From: Solirubrobacterales bacterium | Lineage (GTDB): Bacteria > Actinomycetota > Thermoleophilia > Solirubrobacterales > Solirubrobacteraceae | Direction of reading: 5' to 3' | Length of the DNA: 8,796 bases | NCBI GenBank assembly: GCA_025963955.1 | Contig: JAOPZU010000541.1 | Span: 1-8,796, forward strand | In this document: positions 6,331 to 8,796 of the stretch, in pieces | How positions within the stretch are numbered: the stretch's first letter is position 1 | Layout: every line of letters starts with the position of its first letter | Made by a program: the position numbers and the translations under genes | Notes under the pieces: generated by a model | Seen by the model: only the letters and a program-made list of their open reading frames with translations | Databases searched by the model: none | Told to the model about the DNA's origin: nothing

Positions 6331-7712
6331 TGAACCGTCGCGGCACCATCCTGCCCCAGCTGCTGAGCCTGCTCGGCTTCACCGCCGTGGCCGTGGCCTG
6401 GGCGCTGTTCCTCCTGGCCAAGGGCGGCGGCCTGCCGAGCTTCGGCTCCGACGCCTACGAGATCTCCGCGGTCATCCCGACGGGCGCCGCGCTAGCGCCC
6501 GGCTCGCGCGTGACGATGGCCGGCGTCGACGTCGGCCGCGTGAAGAAGGTCAAGCGCGAGGGCGTCGGCGCGCTGTTGAAGCTCGAGATCAAGGACAAGA
6601 GCGTCCTCCCGCTCGCGAGCGACTCGCGCGTCCAGGTCCGCCAGCACACGCCGGTCGGCGAGAACTACATCGCGCTCGTGGCCGGCCGGTCGACGCGCAA
6701 GCTCGCCTCCGGCGACGCGCTCGGCGCCGACCAGGCCGACGAGTTCGTCGACGTCGACAAGGTCCTGAGCGTCCTGAAGGGCCCGACGCGCCAGCGCGCC
6801 CGGCAGACCATCCGCGGCCTCGGCGGCGCGTTGCACGGCCGGGGGGACGAGTTCAACGCGCTGCTCTCCGGCGCCGGCCGCTTCCTGCGCCGCCCCGCCC
6901 CGCAGGTCGTCGACGTGCTCTACCGGGATCGGGCGCACGCCGCCCGGCTCGTCGACCAGCTCGGCGACGTCGCCGCCTCCATCGGCCAGCGCGACGCCGC
7001 GATCACGACCATCGCGAACCAGGGCCTCACCTCCCTGACCGCCCTCAACTCCCGCAACGCCGCCCTCCGCGACATCGTCGGGCAGCTGCCGTCGACGATG
7101 CGCTCGGTCCGCAGCGCCACCGGCACCGTCAAGCGCGTGTCGACCGTCGCCCGGCCCGTCGTGGACGACGCGGCGCTCGCGCTCACCGCCCTCCAGCCGG
7201 CGGTCGCCCGCCTGCAGCCGGCCGCCGATGCGGGCCGCGGCGTCGTGAACCAGCTGTCGGCTGCCGCGCCCGGGCTCCGCACGACGCTGCAGCAGGTGAC
7301 GAAGCTGTCGCCGCCGCTGTCGGCGACGCTACCGAAGGTCCACAAGACGATCTGCGAGCTCGCGCCGATCATCCGGTACGCCCGTCCCTACGTCCACGAC
7401 GCCCTGGGGATCGTCGTCGGCCTGGGCTCCGCCTCCAACAGCTACGACGCCACGGGCCACCTCATCCGCCTGCTTCCCGTCGACGAGGCCGGCTTCAACT
7501 CGGGCCTGCCGGACTCGATCGTGAAGGCGCGGCAGACGCTGCTGAACTCGGGTCTCATCTCCGCGGTGACGGGGGGCAATCACGTCAACTTCAACCCCTA
7601 CCCGAAGCCGGGTGACGTCGGACGGGTGGTCGCCACCAGCGGCGTGCCGATCGGCCCGGAGGAGATGTCCAAGGCCGGATACACCTACCCGCGGATCGAG
7701 GCCGACTGCTGA
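6330..7712 (+). CDS. MCE-family lipid transport protein 6
   Basis: This 460-residue Mce subunit has a basic leader MNRRG and a membrane anchor at about 8-30. The MCE domain spans about 42-120, with AALAPGSRVTMAGVDVGRV and the pore-loop strand TPVGENYIALVAG. The post-MCE segment FVDVDKVLSVLKGPTRQRAR (139-158) is followed by a helical region to about 340. In the tail, C342 sits just before a hydrophobic helix, DATGHLIR lies at 373-380, and the protein ends on C460, its very last residue. These are its only two cysteines. The start overlaps the Mce 5 stop by one base (TGATG), and the end does the same with the AveC-like gene. As the last of the consecutive mce genes it occupies the MceF position of a six-gene set. 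The role is a subunit of the envelope-spanning lipid tunnel; the substrate is unknown. Confidence 0.92.
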   Translation: MNRRGTILPQLLSLLGFTAVAVAWALFLLAKGGGLPSFGSDAYEISAVIPTGAALAPGSRVTMAGVDVGRVKKVKREGVGALLKLEIKDKSVLPLASDSRVQVRQHTPVGENYIALVAGRSTRKLASGDALGADQADEFVDVDKVLSVLKGPTRQRARQTIRGLGGALHGRGDEFNALLSGAGRFLRRPAPQVVDVLYRDRAHAARLVDQLGDVAASIGQRDAAITTIANQGLTSLTALNSRNAALRDIVGQLPSTMRSVRSATGTVKRVSTVARPVVDDAALALTALQPAVARLQPAADAGRGVVNQLSAAAPGLRTTLQQVTKLSPPLSATLPKVHKTICELAPIIRYARPYVHDALGIVVGLGSASNSYDATGHLIRLLPVDEAGFNSGLPDSIVKARQTLLNSGLISAVTGGNHVNFNPYPKPGDVGRVVATSGVPIGPEEMSKAGYTYPRIEADC

Positions 7713-8767
7713 TGACGCTCGCCGAAGGACATCCTTTGACGCTGGGGACCGAGCGCGCGCCGAGCGCCGCGTCCGGGACCGGGACCGGGGGAGGGACCGG
7801 GACCGGGACCGGGACCGGGACCGAGGGCGACGCCAACCGCGGCGGCTACGTCGGAGCCTGGGCCGTCGCCGGCGTGCTGCTCGTCGGCCTGGCGCTCTCC
7901 GTCTGGGGCCGCTGGATCCTCTCGGGCGAGCAGTTCAGCCCCGCGCCGATCCTCGGGCCGGACCGCATGCCGACCTGGAACCTCGTCGTGCTGCGGATCG
8001 AGGAGGCGCTGAGCTTCGTCGAGATGGCGGCCCTCTTCACCTTCGCCGTCGTCCTGCCGCTGAAGCGCTCCGGCCGGCTCGGGCTGGACGCGAAGATCGC
8101 GCTCGGGTGCCTCTGCGGGTCGGTCACGGACGGCGTCCTGAACTTCCACCAGTACCTGTTCGCCTGGAACGCGCACTCGGTCAACCTCGGGTCGTGGGCC
8201 GAGTTCATCCCCACGTCGACGGCGAAGCAGACCCGCTACGCCGAGGCCCTGATCTGGGGCATCCCGATGTACACCTACTTCTGCATCGGCGTCGCGGTGT
8301 ACGGGTGCCGGCTCATCCTGCGGATGCGCGCGAAGAACCCGCGACTGTCCAACGCCCGGGCGTTCGGCACGGTCTTCGCGCTCGCGTGCGTGTTCGACAT
8401 CGTCGTGGAGAACCTCGTCGTCCGGCTCGGCCACGGCTACGCCTTCGCGAAGACCCCGTCGGCTCTGACGATCGACGCCGGCTCCCAGTTCCAGTTCCCG
8501 CTGTACGAGACCTTCTGCGTCGCCATGCTCGGCGTGCTGTTCACCGGGCTGCGGCTGAGCGCGATCGACGCGCCCGACGGCCTGTCCTACGTCGAGCGGG
8601 GCTTCCACCGCCTGCGGCCGGCGCTGCAGGGCCCGGCACGCTGGTTCGCCGTCATCGGCTGGGCGATCACGACGCTCTTCGTCGTCTACCACCTGCCGTT
8701 CCAGTTCTTCGGGCAGGCGGGGAACTCGGCGGCGGACCTGCCGAGCTACATGCTGCCGGGGCGCTGA
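7712..8767 (+). CDS. AveC-like multi-pass membrane protein (spirocyclase AveC family)
   Basis: This 351-residue integral membrane protein has a low-complexity Gly-Thr N-terminus (22-37) and about seven hydrophobic segments (roughly 47-66, 93-116, 126-150, 179-201, 217-236, 262-281, 311-331). Family-like landmarks are TDGVLNFHQYLFAWNAHSVN (139-158) followed by LGSWAEFIP, FDIVVEN (228-234), HGYAF (241-245) and FQFPLYE (260-266). Polar residues D140, N144, D229, E233 and E266 sit in or beside membrane segments and could form a catalytic or ligand site. AveC of Streptomyces avermitilis acts in avermectin spiroketal formation, but most actinobacterial homologues have no known function and no polyketide genes are visible here. 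The ATG shares one base with the Mce 6 stop, so it is co-translated with the transporter; a lipid/sterol-related accessory role is inference. An in-frame TTG at 7736 preceded by GAAGGA is an alternative start. Family assignment is by remembered motif resemblance. Confidence 0.75.
   Translation: MTLAEGHPLTLGTERAPSAASGTGTGGGTGTGTGTGTEGDANRGGYVGAWAVAGVLLVGLALSVWGRWILSGEQFSPAPILGPDRMPTWNLVVLRIEEALSFVEMAALFTFAVVLPLKRSGRLGLDAKIALGCLCGSVTDGVLNFHQYLFAWNAHSVNLGSWAEFIPTSTAKQTRYAEALIWGIPMYTYFCIGVAVYGCRLILRMRAKNPRLSNARAFGTVFALACVFDIVVENLVVRLGHGYAFAKTPSALTIDAGSQFQFPLYETFCVAMLGVLFTGLRLSAIDAPDGLSYVERGFHRLRPALQGPARWFAVIGWAITTLFVVYHLPFQFFGQAGNSAADLPSYMLPGR
7775..7822 (+). repeat. GGGACC hexanucleotide tandem repeat inside the AveC-like gene
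   Basis: Eight consecutive 6-base units are present: two GGGACC, one variant GGGGGA, then five GGGACC. The repeat is in frame and encodes Gly-Thr dipeptides with one Gly-Gly (residues 22-37). Because the unit is a multiple of three, gain or loss of units would change linker length without a frameshift. Confidence 0.95.
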
Positions 8768-8782
8768 GTCGCCGGCGCCCCG
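8757..8782 (+). terminator. GC-rich hairpin over the last stop codon, possible terminator
   Basis: CGGGGCGCTG (8757-8766) pairs with CGGCGCCCCG (8773-8782), giving a 10-bp stem with one G-U pair and a 6-base loop; the outer 8 pairs are all G-C. The TGA of the AveC-like gene (8765-8767) sits at the top of the stem. No T-rich tract follows, so it is not a canonical intrinsic terminator; it could end or stabilise the transcript in a high-GC genome. The remaining bases to 8796 show nothing else. Confidence 0.35.
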
Positions 8783-8796
8783 CGCCGCCGACCCGG

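Noticed and set aside
7685..8692. A 335-codon open frame on the minus strand
   Set aside because: It is rich in Arg, Asp, Gln and Gly with a Pro-Gly repeat that is simply the reverse reading of the GGGACC repeat. The plus-strand protein has membrane helices and AveC-like motifs.
7712..8767. Evidence for an avermectin-like polyketide pathway
   Set aside because: Only a family-level resemblance to AveC is seen. No polyketide synthase, glycosyltransferase or other biosynthetic gene is in the window, and the neighbours are transporter genes.

Overview
The window is a tightly packed, one-direction (+ strand) operon segment from a very GC-rich bacterium. It holds six consecutive MCE/MlaD-family genes (the first cut by the left edge) and then a multi-pass membrane protein of the AveC-like family. 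Runs of single-copy Mce proteins with an N-terminal anchor, one MCE domain and a long helical tail are an actinobacterial arrangement. The absence of a lipoprotein-type Mce, and the motif LRPETPLNDMYLDVVDPG-like stretch in the fifth gene, make a Thermoleophilia/Solirubrobacterales-type actinobacterium my best guess. That placement is an inference from family features, not from a marker gene.

Layout: 1-924 is the C-terminal part of Mce protein 1. Then follow Mce 2 (921-2342), Mce 3 (2343-3668), Mce 4 (3665-5002), Mce 5 (4999-6330), Mce 6 (6330-7712) and the AveC-like protein (7712-8767). Every junction overlaps by 1 or 4 bases or abuts with 0 bases, so no internal promoter or terminator is expected and translation is probably coupled. 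The last 29 bases hold no gene; a GC-only hairpin spans the final stop codon and may end the transcript. No RNA genes, insertion sequences, CRISPR arrays or attachment sites are visible, and no gene-free stretch exceeds 300 bases.

How the genes work together: in actinobacteria six different Mce proteins (A-F) form a heterohexameric tunnel across the envelope. YrbE-type permeases and an MceG-type ATPase drive it, and it imports lipids or sterols. The six proteins here would be one such set, with the permease genes expected upstream of the left edge. That set size is inferred, because the upstream sequence is not visible. The AveC-like membrane protein is translationally linked to the last mce gene and may be an accessory factor or a lipid-modifying enzyme of the transporter; its substrate cannot be read from the sequence.

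The most notable internal patterns are: exactly two cysteines in the extracytoplasmic C-terminal region of five of the six Mce proteins, with none in Mce 2; a recurring D-x2-(G/S/D)-x3-R octapeptide near the C-terminus of five of the six; a proline-rich tail unique to Mce 2; and an in-frame GGGACC hexanucleotide repeat in the AveC-like gene.
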